Shown here: positions 9,900-21,023 of the stretch, piece by piece | Numbering within the stretch: the stretch's first letter is position 1 | How the letters are laid out: every line of letters begins with the position of its first letter | NCBI GenBank assembly: GCA_951812925.1 | Contig: OX638368.1 | Span: 122,597,309 to 122,661,308, forward strand | Direction: 5' to 3' | DNA: 64,000 bases | DNA from: Calliopum simillimum | Lineage: Eukaryota; Arthropoda; Insecta; Diptera; Lauxaniidae | The notes under the pieces: generated by a model | Databases searched by the model: none | What the model was told of the DNA's origin: nothing | What the model saw: the letters and a program-made list of their open reading frames with translations, nothing else | Translations under genes and position numbers: made by a program

Positions 9900-12800
9900 A
9901 CGTATAGAGCTCGCAAAATAGTAACGTTTACACACCATCGAAATGGTTCGTTTTTGCTTCGTTAAAATCGTATCGCTTACGAACTGATTTATATACCTAT
10001 AAGATGTATGGTTAAAATAAAAGATTCCATTTTGAACTTTAAATAATTAACATTATTTATTGAAAAACAAATTATTTAATAGTAAATTCATACAGTTAAC
10101 AGTTATAATTATGCATATGCATCACAAAATGCGTCTAAAGGGACTTAATTCTGTCTGTTTTAACAGTTTTATAATATTATTTTTGCGTTGTCTATCCTTT
10201 GTATATTGGAACCACTTTTTAATTATATTTATAATATCACCAACTCTTGAATTCGAAAACCTTTCATTTGAACAATCTGTATAGCCCAGGAAAATAAGAC
10301 GAAAAAAGAGCTTCTGTGCGAAAAAATTCCCAGTGGAAATTTTTCACCGGAATTGTCTTTATTTATGCATGATACACAAACTGTGAAGTCCATTGCAAAG
10401 TCGTGTGCGCATAAAAAGTTATTAAGGTCAAAGGTCGCTAAAATCAGTTTTTTGCAAATATCTCGCTAATGCTAACTTTTACAGAAAAATGTTTGTCTCC
10501 AATTTTGTAGCACAGGAAATTTCCTACAAAAGTACGTTAAAAGTATTTGCGTACGACTTCTAGTTTAGGAGATCACCCAATTTAAAAAGTTGTTAACAGT
10601 TATGATATGAAATACTACCTATGAGTTCATATTAAAATATCTTACTTTTTAAATTGCAATAACTCTTCAATGAGAAGTTGTACAAACAAAATCAAAATGC
10701 CGTTTGAAAGATAATTTAATTTTCGAACGGCTCATGACCTTAAAAATATTCTTGAATAACCGTTAAAGCTTCGAAATTACTGGTTTTTTAAGGATATCTC
10801 CGAATTGGTAAGTAGTACGATAAAAAGTAATGGGACCAAATTTGTAGAGAATTACAAGATCTACAAAAAATAAGCGATATGTTTGCACATAGAAGTAACC
10901 GTATATTAAGGCTGTTTCGAATTTCTTAGATATACTTTGGCATCACGTTCTACATCATGACAGAATATCCCATGAATTTTTTCAGATTTTTAAATGCATT
11001 TTTAAAGGTGGCTCAAAGCAAAAATATATTTTTATTATTTTTTTTCAGCATTAATTATGAAATGTTGTCAAACAATTTGAAAAATTTGTTTTAGAGTAAC
11101 TAAAAAACATTCATTTTGTTTGTTTTTTAATGAACTTTAAAACCTACGTTGTAATTTCGACAAAAAAAAATTTTACACCTCTTAAAAAACGAAAAACTGC
11201 TTTAAAAAGGCGAAATTTAACGGTTTTTCAAAGAAAAAAGTCATCGTGCTTTAAACGAAATGAACATTTTTTAATTTACAAGATCTCATTCGAAAGAGCT
11301 CTTAAAAACCTTCAAGACAAGACATGTTAACACTTTTTTGGGCTAGCATGCTCAATGATATAACGTTTGAAACATAGTAATACAGCCCTGTGAAAGGCAA
11401 AACGCATTTTTACTCAAGAGGGAGGCATCTTACAAAAAAGTGCACATGGCATAAATTGCTTAGAATCATGCAAGAACAGTGTGAATTGTTTGGATGCTCA
11501 GCAAATTGTTGCGAATGTTACTTTCCCTGCATCTGGTTGCGGTGAACGGTGAAATACACACACTACGATGCTAAATACAAAATAATGATTTTAATTGAGT
11601 ACCGATGGCATTGTACAGGGGAAATTTTGTAATTTTCACACACACAATTTGCATTGAACTTCAAGGAACTGCTAATTTTTCTTTTCTTTTCTGGGGTCAT
11701 ATTTGCATATATGTTTGATATTTGTTTGTTTAGATCTTCACTGCAAAAAAATGCCACTATTTGCGAATTAAATGGAAGCAACCAAATCGTAATTCACCAC
11801 GCAAATGCGAAATGTCAAAATGTTCCCATCCATTTCAATCTAGACGCGGCACAAGGGCTCTAAAGGATTCTGGGATTCTCGCCTTTTTGCTAAGTCCGCC
11901 AAAGCGGCAAAGGTTTCCTTTTTTGGTTTTTTTGATTTTCATAGAAAACACAAATTATTTTTTAAATTTTTGTTGAAAAAATTCATTTTTTCTATGAAAA
12001 TCGAAATGGCCTTATTTCACTAAAACCTTAATAACTTTTTAAAAAATGATCCGATTTTGCTAAAATTGAACTTCAAATATTTGCAATTAAATACACTATT
12101 GAATTAAAATTTAAAAAATATATATTTGTATAAGCTACTGGCAAAAAAACCGTATTTAATTTGGCTTAAACACGAAAAGGTGTAAAAAACTACTATAAAA
12201 ATGAACTTTTCGTTGCTATAGCTCAGCCCATTTGAATTGGGTCTTAGACATTGGCACATTTGTTGAAAGCTTAAGAATTTTTCTCTTGAACAGTGCAAAA
12301 ACATATTCGATCGAAATTGGGTTTCTCAAAATATGTCCTATAAAATCGAAAAGGTCGATTATCTCGAGAACGACCCCTAGGAAAAAAAAAATAAATGTGA
12401 TTTTCGGACTCAGCGACCTCAAATTAGTTTAGAAAATATGGTCTGCATAATGTTACATTTTGGCTGTTGTCTAGTGTATTCTTCACTTGAATGTGAGACA
12501 GCAAACTGTAAATTAGATTTTATATATATTCTACAAATAAAAATGGAGTTCTGAGCTGTTTTTTAACCTCTTCAAAAAAATTAAAAAAAAATTGATTTGA
12601 TAGTTTACAATTGACTCAACGATGTCTCGGAAAGTTATTATTCAATGGGAAAAGTTAACAGGTACACCACACTACCCAGCAAATCCTGTAACTGTTACCA
12701 ACCTTATTATATAACAGTTACACATCTTGTATTATACCAGTTACATTTCTTCTAGCATCGGGAAAAAAATAACCACTTTTGCCCTATCAGTGTGACCGTG

Positions 12801-13089
12801 CATCCTTGTCTTATCAATGCGACTTTCTCATCAATAAAAATAATAGAAAACTATAGCTATCTCTTTCATTTTTTCCAATTCCTTTTGTAGACATTCTTTC
12901 AATTTATGTAAACGAATAAAAATCAAACTGAAATTTTAAAAAAAATTATTTTAATGTCAAATTTATGATTGAGTTACAAACAATTTTTTAAATGGATGAT
13001 GGGTTTAGCTGCATTCAATTATGGGGCTTCGTAATAATTTTGAACTGCAGATGTTAGCCAACAAATTTAGCAACATTTGTATCGCATCG
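9900..13089. other. Gene-poor AT-rich stretch
   Basis: No convincing coding frame in about 3 kb. At 10325-10430 the sequence TTTTCACCGGAATTGTCTTT and GCATAAAAAGTTATTAAGGT resembles parts of 5165-5260 and 22888-22920, so it is a diverged dispersed repeat. The short frames at 11130, 11654 and 12216-12432 lack domain features. Confidence 0.5.
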
Positions 13090-13650
13090 GGATGGCGGTC
13101 TTAAAGTGGTAGTGCAACCGATACACAGCCCCCTGCTGGTATTATCGGCACAGATTTTGGCAACATGCGTGGTGCATTATTGCGATCACGCGCCACTTTT
13201 GCACAAAAATCTTCAGCTATTAATTGAATGGCGTCTTCTACGGCATGTTGCGATGTTCTGCAGGTTGACCAGGAACATCTTCATTGGGAAAAAGAACATT
13301 ACGTAGCTTCAGACGATCCACAATTGATTCAACATATTTCCTTCAAATTTTACAATAATGAGTTTAACTATACAAAGTAACAATACAAACGGAACTTACG
13401 TGTTTTTCCGATCAACAACAATAATTTGTTAATGTGCTTCGATTGACGATAAATTAAAATTCAATTTTGTTCTCTATCAACTTGATATTTTTGAGTAAGG
13501 AAGCAAGGCATCTTTTTGTTTATATGGGCCTGTGCCAATCGAAAACATTTCTCTCACCTATAAAAATTCTGATGTCCCAAATACAATTTTTGAAGTATAT
13601 GAGGTGAAATTGTTGTGTCAAAATTTGTACTAGCCCCAGGGGCTACTGAA
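13090..13650 (-). pseudogene. Broken minus-strand coding region, family not recognised
   Basis: Three protein-like stretches read on the minus strand. (1) About 13530-13640: VAPGASTNFDTTISPHILQK, then LYLGHQNFY, between an acceptor-like TTTTCAG and a donor-like TATAG/GTGAGAG. (2) 13310-13420: IIVVDRKNT, then across a GTAAGT...AG pair to KYVESIVDRLKLRNVLFPNE and DVPGQPAEH. (3) 13105-13245: AVEDAIQLIAEDFCAKVARD, NNAPRMLPKSVP, ending at a stop near 13104. A frameshift near 13246 separates parts 2 and 3. Amino-acid composition and plausible splice sites argue for genuine coding ancestry, but at least one break makes an intact product unlikely. It may be a decayed gene, a transposon gene or a diverged duplicate. 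Confidence 0.4.
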
Positions 13651-13779
13651 AATTGTGACAATCGAAAAAGAAAATGTGGGGCAGTAAACAAATTGAAAAA
13701 AGTCAATAAAAAATTTAAAATGAAATATAAAGTTTTTTCAAAAATAAAAAAATGTCAGCATTCCAAATAAGGAAAACAG

Positions 13780-14041
13780 TTATTCGGGAATATCAAATGC
13801 AGCAGCTAGAAGTGGTCCAGTTTCTGCTGCAGCTTCATCAGGGACAAGTGCTACAAGTTCATAATTTACAACAACTGAATCGCATGCGTCTGCTTTGAGA
13901 GATGCTATATTATGTTTTACTGGCTCTCTTGGCTTTACATCTGGTGGCGGTGCGGTTAGTGTTGGATTATTAACATATTCGCATTTCACCAAACGCCCAC
14001 AAGTTTTAGCTATTGCAGAAATAAACTTCCAAAATGGTGTT
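13780..14041 (-). CDS. Possible last coding exon of an uncharacterised protein
   Basis: The minus strand reads TPFWKFISAIAKTCGRLVKC, then EYVNNPTLTAPPPDVKPREP and an acidic, alanine-rich tail ending ALVPDEAAAETGP...FDIPE at a stop at 13780. No ATG opens it. A TTTATTAAAG/A acceptor near 14042 could begin the exon. The proline segment and acidic tail look protein-like rather than random AT-rich DNA. No upstream exon was found. The broken coding region at 13090-13650 lies just downstream on the same strand and may be related. Function unknown; it could also be a relic. Confidence 0.3.
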
Positions 14042-14867
14042 CTTTAATAAATAAAAAATCATATTCGATAAATGGCTCTTTTTTATTTTTAATTATTTCA
14101 CTAAATAAAAACTATCTTTTGGGACGCCTTGGGTCATGCTTTTTCATTAAAAATTAACTCCACAACTGCGTCCATTAGTGACCCAGCTCATTCAGCACAT
14201 ATTTTTTGCCTTTATTTTCTGCAATTGAAGAAAATCGTTCTAAAAAGTTTTTCGGAAAAACTTCGATTTGTTGGAATGTCAAAAATTGAATCAGTCAGAT
14301 TTTGTAATCTATTTGGCACAACAAAAATAAAAAATTTTAGTCACCAGAGTGAAATTTTTTTTCACCCCTATTTGCTTAAGGAAAAAGTTGCGATTTGGCA
14401 CACACCCTATCTTTCCCTTTTTAAATTTCATTGTGGTAGTTAATTTTGAAAAATGTATCGTTGTATGTGTTAAATGGGTCAGTCCATAATTCAATATGGT
14501 GACGTAGGATTTGGTGTGATTTGCTGGGTACTGCTTGGATGAGTGCCATGTGCCTGAAAAATCGTGTTCTGCAATTTTGAGCAAGATAACTCGAATCCCT
14601 GGGCTGATAGATGCCAGATTTGGATTCAACAACCGCAAATTAACTAAAAGAAGTCATCGAGGTCTAATTCAAAACTCCGTTCTTTTGGATTCTACAGAAC
14701 ATGGTTAGAAAGCTTGATTTTATAAAAACCCTACTTGAGTACCTATTAATCATTTTCGAATAAGAAGTAAATTTGTATGTTAAAAAAAGTAATATATATA
14801 ATTTGTTTTCGCATTTTTTTTATTTATTGATGAATGACCAATTTTCTCACAGGGTTATGAGAGTTGT
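14042..14867. other. Intergenic, no gene recognised
   Basis: Two overlapping opposite-strand frames of just over 100 codons occur here, but neither shows domain features and both are AT-driven. No repeats were recognised. Confidence 0.45.
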
Positions 14868-15027
14868 TCAATCACCAATAATCCATTTTCTCGCTGACAT
14901 GTGGCTTGTTTCAGTCATCAATAATCAATTTTCTCGCTGACATATGTGACTTGTTTTTAGTCATAATAAATTTTCTCGCTGACATATGTGACTTGTTTTT
15001 AGTCATAAATAATCAATTTCTCTCTGG
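14868..15027. repeat. Tandem array, ~45-bp unit, about 3.5 copies
   Basis: The unit centres on TCATAATAAATTTTCTCGCT and GACATATGTGACTTGTTTTTAG. Copies begin near 14870, 14914, 14960 and 15002, with small indels and a degenerate last unit (CTCTCTGGGAC). Confidence 0.75.
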
Positions 15028-16809
15028 GACTTTTTGGTTTGATTGGTTTGAGAGGTTTGACAGGTTTGGGAAGTTCTGAACCACAATCATGGCATAAAAC
15101 AAATATCTGGCCATGATATAAAACAACTGTCATTTTTTTTTTCTGGCAATATGGCAATACTGGTTTGAAACGCGACATGACGAAGAATTTGAAAAGAAAA
15201 GGGAAATAATATCGAAGAATATGAAGAGCGAATGAAAAAGTTACTGCCAACATTGACATAACAAAATATAAGCCAAACTCGCGAAAATAAAAGTATTTCT
15301 TATAAAACGCGAGAATTTCAAACAAAAGTATTGTAGAATTGGAATATACTTGATTTCAATTATGCTGGTTAAAAGATAAATAACATAGAGTAAATATTAG
15401 AGTGAAAATTTTCTGAATTCAGCCACGCCACGTCATAAATGCGAATTTTATGTCGAGAGTGGTGGCTGCAGTGTGGTGTTTTAATTGTTTAAATTGAGCA
15501 AAAAAATGGTCATGACACACAAACTTAAACTATAGGGACACATGGGCAGACAGAAAGCTACATAGACGGACGGAAAGACGGCCGTTTCGTTTCCATATGC
15601 GCAAACAAAAGAAAAAGGCAAAACTTCACGGTTGCATTTTAACAGCGAGAAGCTAACAAAGAAATTTGGAATTGTTGAGCTTATTTCGTGCTCATGGTAT
15701 ACGTTTGAACCACAATCTGCAGCGCCGAATTAAGTGGCGGGTTTGTGTCAGGAACTTTGGAGATAATCGTGCAATGGGAACTTGAATCCAAACTTGCTAT
15801 GAAATTGAACTATTAAAAAACTCAATAGTGCATTTCTTCTGAATGCTTTTCGTTATTTGTTCATTCTATTTTATAGTGAGCAACTCGCCTAAAACTACTT
15901 TTATCTATTGTGTGTATTTTTTTTTTGTTTCAACGCGCGCTTTTTCCTTCATTTTCCCCAAATTTTATGTTTGCAGTTTTTTCGCTGGTTTTCTTACTTA
16001 CACCGCCATAAGTGCGAGCGGTATGACTATTGTATCTCCCGGTTTGCAGTATTCTTCCTCATTCGCTTTGTATGTCTGTGATTTCATTTTTCTTTTTCGG
16101 ACATTCTAGTTGCTTTCGTTCCGTGTTAATTTTTTCATATAATTTTTAGTAATAAAGAAGAAGGAATTCGTGGCTGGTAAATATTTTATCTACAAAATAA
16201 CCTTTTAAGAAATTTTTTTTTTCATTTTTGAGATGTAAATTTTGTAAAACTGAAGTGAATTAGTTGCCATAGTGAAAACTCTTGCCGAAATCTGTGCCGT
16301 TAGTCGCAATAGAGAATGCTTCCCTCTGTGGTTTATTGGGCCCTTTGTTTTATTGCATTTATTCGTTGGATTTGTCATTATTTGTCGGTCCATTCATGTA
16401 GATAGCCGTGATCAGGCATTTTATGAAGTTCAGGCTGAAGTTGGTGGATGAGGTTCTATGGGGTTTTAATTTTCTTTTACTATTAAAATGGATGTAAGGA
16501 AAGCGTTACCCCTCCCTTATTTATCACTTAAATCTAAAACCCTAACAGGTTTTATGCATTTTCATTAAGTCAAAGGTGTCGAATTCGATATTTAATTTTT
16601 AAGACATTCCTTTTTTTTACCTTCAATATGGATGCAGTTTTGCTTTGAAATTTTTTTTATATCTTGTGATTTAAAGAAACTAGATTTGTTTTGCTGGTTT
16701 TATGATATATTTCCTTAGTAGTATATGTATTGTATATTTATTCAATTCAATGAAACGTCGTCTCCATCTCATGCAGTTCCTTGCAATGGCGATTACAGGA
16801 TTTCCGCTC
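15028..16809. other. Gene-poor stretch
   Basis: A 108-codon minus-strand frame (15325-14999) is hydrophobic and then carries a Lys-Pro-rich tail (PKPVKPLKPIKPKSP). An 88-codon plus frame (15843-16109) is hydrophobic. Neither is recognisable, and both lack supporting context. The interval is less repetitive than its neighbours and may contain non-coding exons or regulatory DNA that cannot be identified by eye. Confidence 0.4.
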
Positions 16810-17180
16810 CAAGTTAAACAATTTACACACCAAATTGATCTTTTTTTAATTCAAATTAAACTTTTTCATATCAAAATAAATCTTTTCCAAATCAAAATAA
16901 ACTTTTCCTCAGTCAAATTAACCTCTTGCTCTTCCAAATCGATACAAACTTTTTCCAGATTAAATTTTTTGTCAAGTGTTTGGTAGACGCAATACAAATC
17001 TATATATGTACCAAGTTCCAAAACGCTGCCATAGGTGCAGAGATATATCATCTTAAGCATGTGTTTTTGCAATGTTTAATTGGATTTGGAAAAAGTTTAT
17101 TTTGATTTGGAAAATGTTTAAATTGATCAGCAAAAATGGGAGGTTAATTTAATTTGGAAAAAGTTAATTTTGATTGTGAT
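16810..17180. mobile_element. Foldback-type element with arms of ~20-bp repeats (copy 1)
   Basis: The left part (16810-16975) is a run of degenerate units like CTTTTCCAAATCAAAATAAA. The right part (17075-17180) carries the same unit in reverse complement (TTTATTTTGATTTGGAAAAA). The middle of about 100 bp is different sequence. The end ACACCAAATTGAT is shared with the larger copy at 50291-50974. Inverted arms built from short direct repeats are the hallmark of foldback (FB/Galileo-like) elements. No coding region is present. Confidence 0.65.
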
Positions 17181-19283
17181 TGTTTTTCTTTTATAAATCA
17201 GAACAAAACTAGTGCTATTTCCCGAAAGTGCTGAAAATTAGCGATTTTATAATCAAGGTTAGGTATTTTTATTTTTATTGTGTAGTTATCTATTTTTGCA
17301 ACCTGATTGTTAGAATTGTGTATAAAACTAGCATTTTCCGGTGTGCTTTGCTTCGCATTGTCTTTTACAGGGGACAGAGCAGGATGTAAATTGTCCCGAT
17401 GCAATTTATGCATGTACATTTTTAAAGGGCGTAGTACCGCCTTTTTTCAATGGACATTCTTTGTCCCGGTACTCTTAATACATATACCAAATCTCACTCA
17501 TGTCGTTTGAATGTTTTCAGAGATATGTAGAATAAATACGTGCCACCGCCCACTTTTTCACTGAAAATTATTTGTCCTAATGCACTTCGCACGAGCATCA
17601 ATTTTCAATTATCAAGTAGTTTCAGAGATTACGGTTTTTTTGCATCGCCCAATTTTTTAAGCCTAGCTTTCTAATATTAAGATATTGAAAATTTCATTCA
17701 AATCGGTCAGTTAGTTTTCGAAGCTATAAGTAACATACAAAATCTCATGTTTTTCATAAAGTAGTTTTGAACAAACTATGGCAAGTCCTGCGAAAGACTG
17801 AATACTAAGGACTCGATTTAAATGGTTTATAAACATTTTTTCAATTGATGTAAAAATAGAAAATTGAGGACCTTTGACTGATTTTGCAACCGATTCGGTA
17901 ACTTATCCTTATTCTTAATGGTATAATGAGCTAATCGATTGCATTTTGGTCTACACTTAACTGCAAAGTTGGAAATTCTAAAAACTTAATCCTCTACACT
18001 ATAAGATATATGTATGTGAATAAATGGGAATACATATTTTACATTTTGACACTCAACAGGACAACAATGAGTTTCACTTGAGGTTATTGATTTGACACCT
18101 TTGGCAAAATTCTAAATGTATGCAATCAAGTCAAAAACCCGATAATTTTGTCAACATTTTATGCATTTACTTGGTGAATAAGTTTCAAGAGGTTCGTAAG
18201 GATTGGCTTACGGTTAAGAATTTGTGTTATAGAACAATGAACTACAACTGAAGAAATTTGTACAAACATGTTTAAAAAATGGCATTCGGATGTCGTTAAT
18301 ATAGCTATTCTAAAAATTGGTATAAGTTGGACAACATATTGTTTTGTCAACTGTAAACTATCGAATATTTCTTGCAGGTTTTAGGAGGACTAACAGCAAC
18401 TTATAACGCAGCTAAAATTTAAATTTGAAGAAAGTGATTTTTTTATTTAATTAACAAAATTGCCTTTCATAAAATCGAAGAAAAACTCTTTTTTATTAAT
18501 AACTGAGTTATAAGCTGTTCTTAGCTCTTCTAAGATATGAAATTTACACTACGGTAAGAATCGATTTTAAAAATATGGGTAGTAGATATGTCGTGTCAAT
18601 TGTAAACTTATATTTTTTTTACAACTTTAAGGAGAGCTCAAAAACAGCTCAGAGCTTAAGTACTATTGAAGTTTGGATAAACATAATGACAATCTATAAA
18701 ATGGAAAAGAAAAAAACATTCCAAATTTCAGTAATGATTGAGTTGTACACTTTATAATTGACGCTACGATATGAGTTATTAAATAATCTTTACTTATAGT
18801 TTATAATCAGATTAGGGGCCTGCACAAGACACCTTGAAATATAGTCAATTTTTTTACTCGTAGATTTTACACTGAACTGAAGTATTTGATCCAAAAAATT
18901 TAAGATTCGAATCTTCATTGTACACTGATATCATTTTTACACTCAAGTACATTATCTTGTTTTATCAGTGTCAAAAAAAATCCTGATTCTAACAAATACT
19001 TAAGTGTACTGTATTTAAAACAAACAAATACTTCAGGTTTGTCTAAAACGTGCGAGTAAAAAAAGTACAGTAAAATATATGATACGGTGACACTTGGAAA
19101 TTCCAAAACATTGGTAACCCAGAAATGTAGTAGCTTGCATGCATTTTCGAAAGAGAGCGTAAATAAAAAAGAGTCAGAAAAAGAGAGCAAAAAACTACTT
19201 TTGCCACTAAAGTAGCATTTTATAGTGTAAGTACACTACAACTACACTATATGCACCGAACTTAAAATGAAACTGTAGACCAG
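17181..19283. other. Gene-poor stretch with repeat-like debris
   Basis: The part 17400-17690 contains GGGCGTAGTACCGCC, then CGTGCCACCGCCCA and text-like phrases such as CAAATCTCACTCATGTCG. These resemble the GGCGGTGCCACGCC tandem modules of Helitron-type repeats elsewhere in the window, but here they are too diverged to delimit. No coding frame recognised. Confidence 0.4.
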
Positions 19284-19767
19284 ATGTGATGCTTGCACTA
19301 ATTCCAAGACTCATAAAACCTATACCAATCGATATAGAATTTTTCCCTGAACAACGTATCATAATGAGTCCTCGCAATTTTTCCGGGAAATTATGTAAAT
19401 TGATGTTTTCCACGTGAAGTACTAGGTAAAAATTGTTGATGTATCCGATTTTAGTTATATTTGAGTCCTCGATCCAGGTACAAAATATTTTTCCAGCATA
19501 AAGCCTGGGTAACGAGCTAAAGGACTTTAAAAATTTGACTATTCGGCAGGTATGCGTTATTTCGAATCATAGTTATAAAGTTCTCTACCTCGTTAACCAG
19601 ACATTACAAAGTTATAAGAAAAAAACAAAATAAGAAAAGTCGAAATTCAGTGTGAATTCAAATTATTAGAAGGTATAACAATCAAATATTATTACGTTGT
19701 TCATGGAAAAATTCTCTATCGATTGGTATATGTTTAATGAACTTTGGAATTAGTGCAAGCATCACAT
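19284..19767. mobile_element. Non-autonomous element with ~75-bp TIRs (ATGTGATGCTTGCACTAATT)
   Basis: The left end ATGTGATGCTTGCACTAATT continues through CCAATCGATATAGAATTTTT to GAACAACGTA. The reverse complement of the right end follows it with few differences. The interior has no open frame. A second copy, split by another element and partly inverted, lies at 33965-35330 and shares both the ends and the interior (CTCGTGAAGTACCAGGTAAA). No unambiguous target duplication seen. Confidence 0.75.
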
Positions 19768-21023
19768 ATATAGCCAATCCCTTATCTGACTGCTCTACTG
19801 AAGCCAAACAAACAAGACAGATCTGTTTAGAATTTGTTTTTTCTTCCTTCATATCCAAGTACTGTCAAGATATTTGCACGCGATACTGAACTGAAGCAGT
19901 TGATAAATAAAAAGCGGGTACAAGACATACTATATCTTAAAACGAAATGTCTTAAAACTCCACCAAGATTTATTGTGCAGACCCCTAAATCAGACCCATT
20001 GCTTTCGAGAAACTCATTTTTTTTAAATGTTTGAATTATTACTTTTAAAAACTTTTTTATCAATTTTGTTCGTAACACAGGTCCCACATAAACAAAAAGA
20101 TTTAGAAATAAATTCGTATTCTGATTCAAGTTTAAGAAAACTTACATATGTTAATATTTTAGAGTTTTTGCAAAAAGTTCATATTTTTGATTAGTCAATG
20201 GTAGGAAAAAAGTGTTCATATTTTCTATATTCGATATTTCATATGTTGGGATGTTAATATTATCGCGAGTTCACTGCATAAGAATTTAGTGATATCAACC
20301 AGAGACCGATTCACAAAGTTTCATAAAGATCCGTCAATATACTCAAAGTCCTTGGGTTAAAAGTGTTTTTTTTTTTTTTTTTTCTTTTCTTGTTTTTTTG
20401 TATCTAATGTGTGCCTTGAATTTATTATTTTATGTATCATTCTAACTCATTGTATTTTATCTGTTTTGTTTCCACAGTGCAACTCCACAATCTACAAAGC
20501 CCGATTATTAAGTTTTACAATTGTGATCTTGTATCAAAAGCAAAACTTAGCACGAAAAAAGGAGTTTTAGTCAAGTTGGAGTGCACAACGTTGCTAAAAA
20601 CTTTTTCGTCTAGTATTTGAATTTTTTTTTATAATTCAACAGAACATATGAAGTATATTCAGCAAACACTCCACTAGTGCGTTTATAGTCAACTCCTTAA
20701 AATAAATTAAATTAAACAAGCAACAGATAAAGTATTCGAATATTCTTGCTAAAGTACATAATTGATATTGTTATATAAGGTATAAGGACACAAATTCCAT
20801 AAATTATATATGTATATACTCGTATATATATGTATGTAATTAGAATTCAGTAATTTATTAATGGAAATGAAACTGCAGCAGTGAAATTTGAACAAAAAAA
20901 AAACTGAGTAAGGATATACACATTAAGGGGCACCAGATTACCACTTGTAAGCGTTTTTATACACAAACAATTTTGATAGTTGTGTTGCCGTTAGCCTAAG
21001 CAACAACACACAACTTCTCGAAA
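19768..21023. promoter_or_regulatory. Spacer and probable promoter/5' UTR of Rox8
   Basis: About 1.25 kb with no gene. A long poly-T run lies at about 20367-20385. The final ~80 bp before the Rox8 ATG (CAACAACACACAACTTCTCG) look like 5' UTR. Upstream non-coding exons may exist but cannot be placed. Confidence 0.4.

Noticed and set aside
14999..15325. 108-codon minus-strand frame with a KP-rich tail
   Set aside because: It has low complexity, no recognisable domain and no supporting splice or promoter context; kept only as a remark.
15843..16109. 88-codon hydrophobic plus-strand frame
   Set aside because: Phe/Ile/Tyr-rich translation is expected from T-rich DNA; no signal of a real membrane protein gene.
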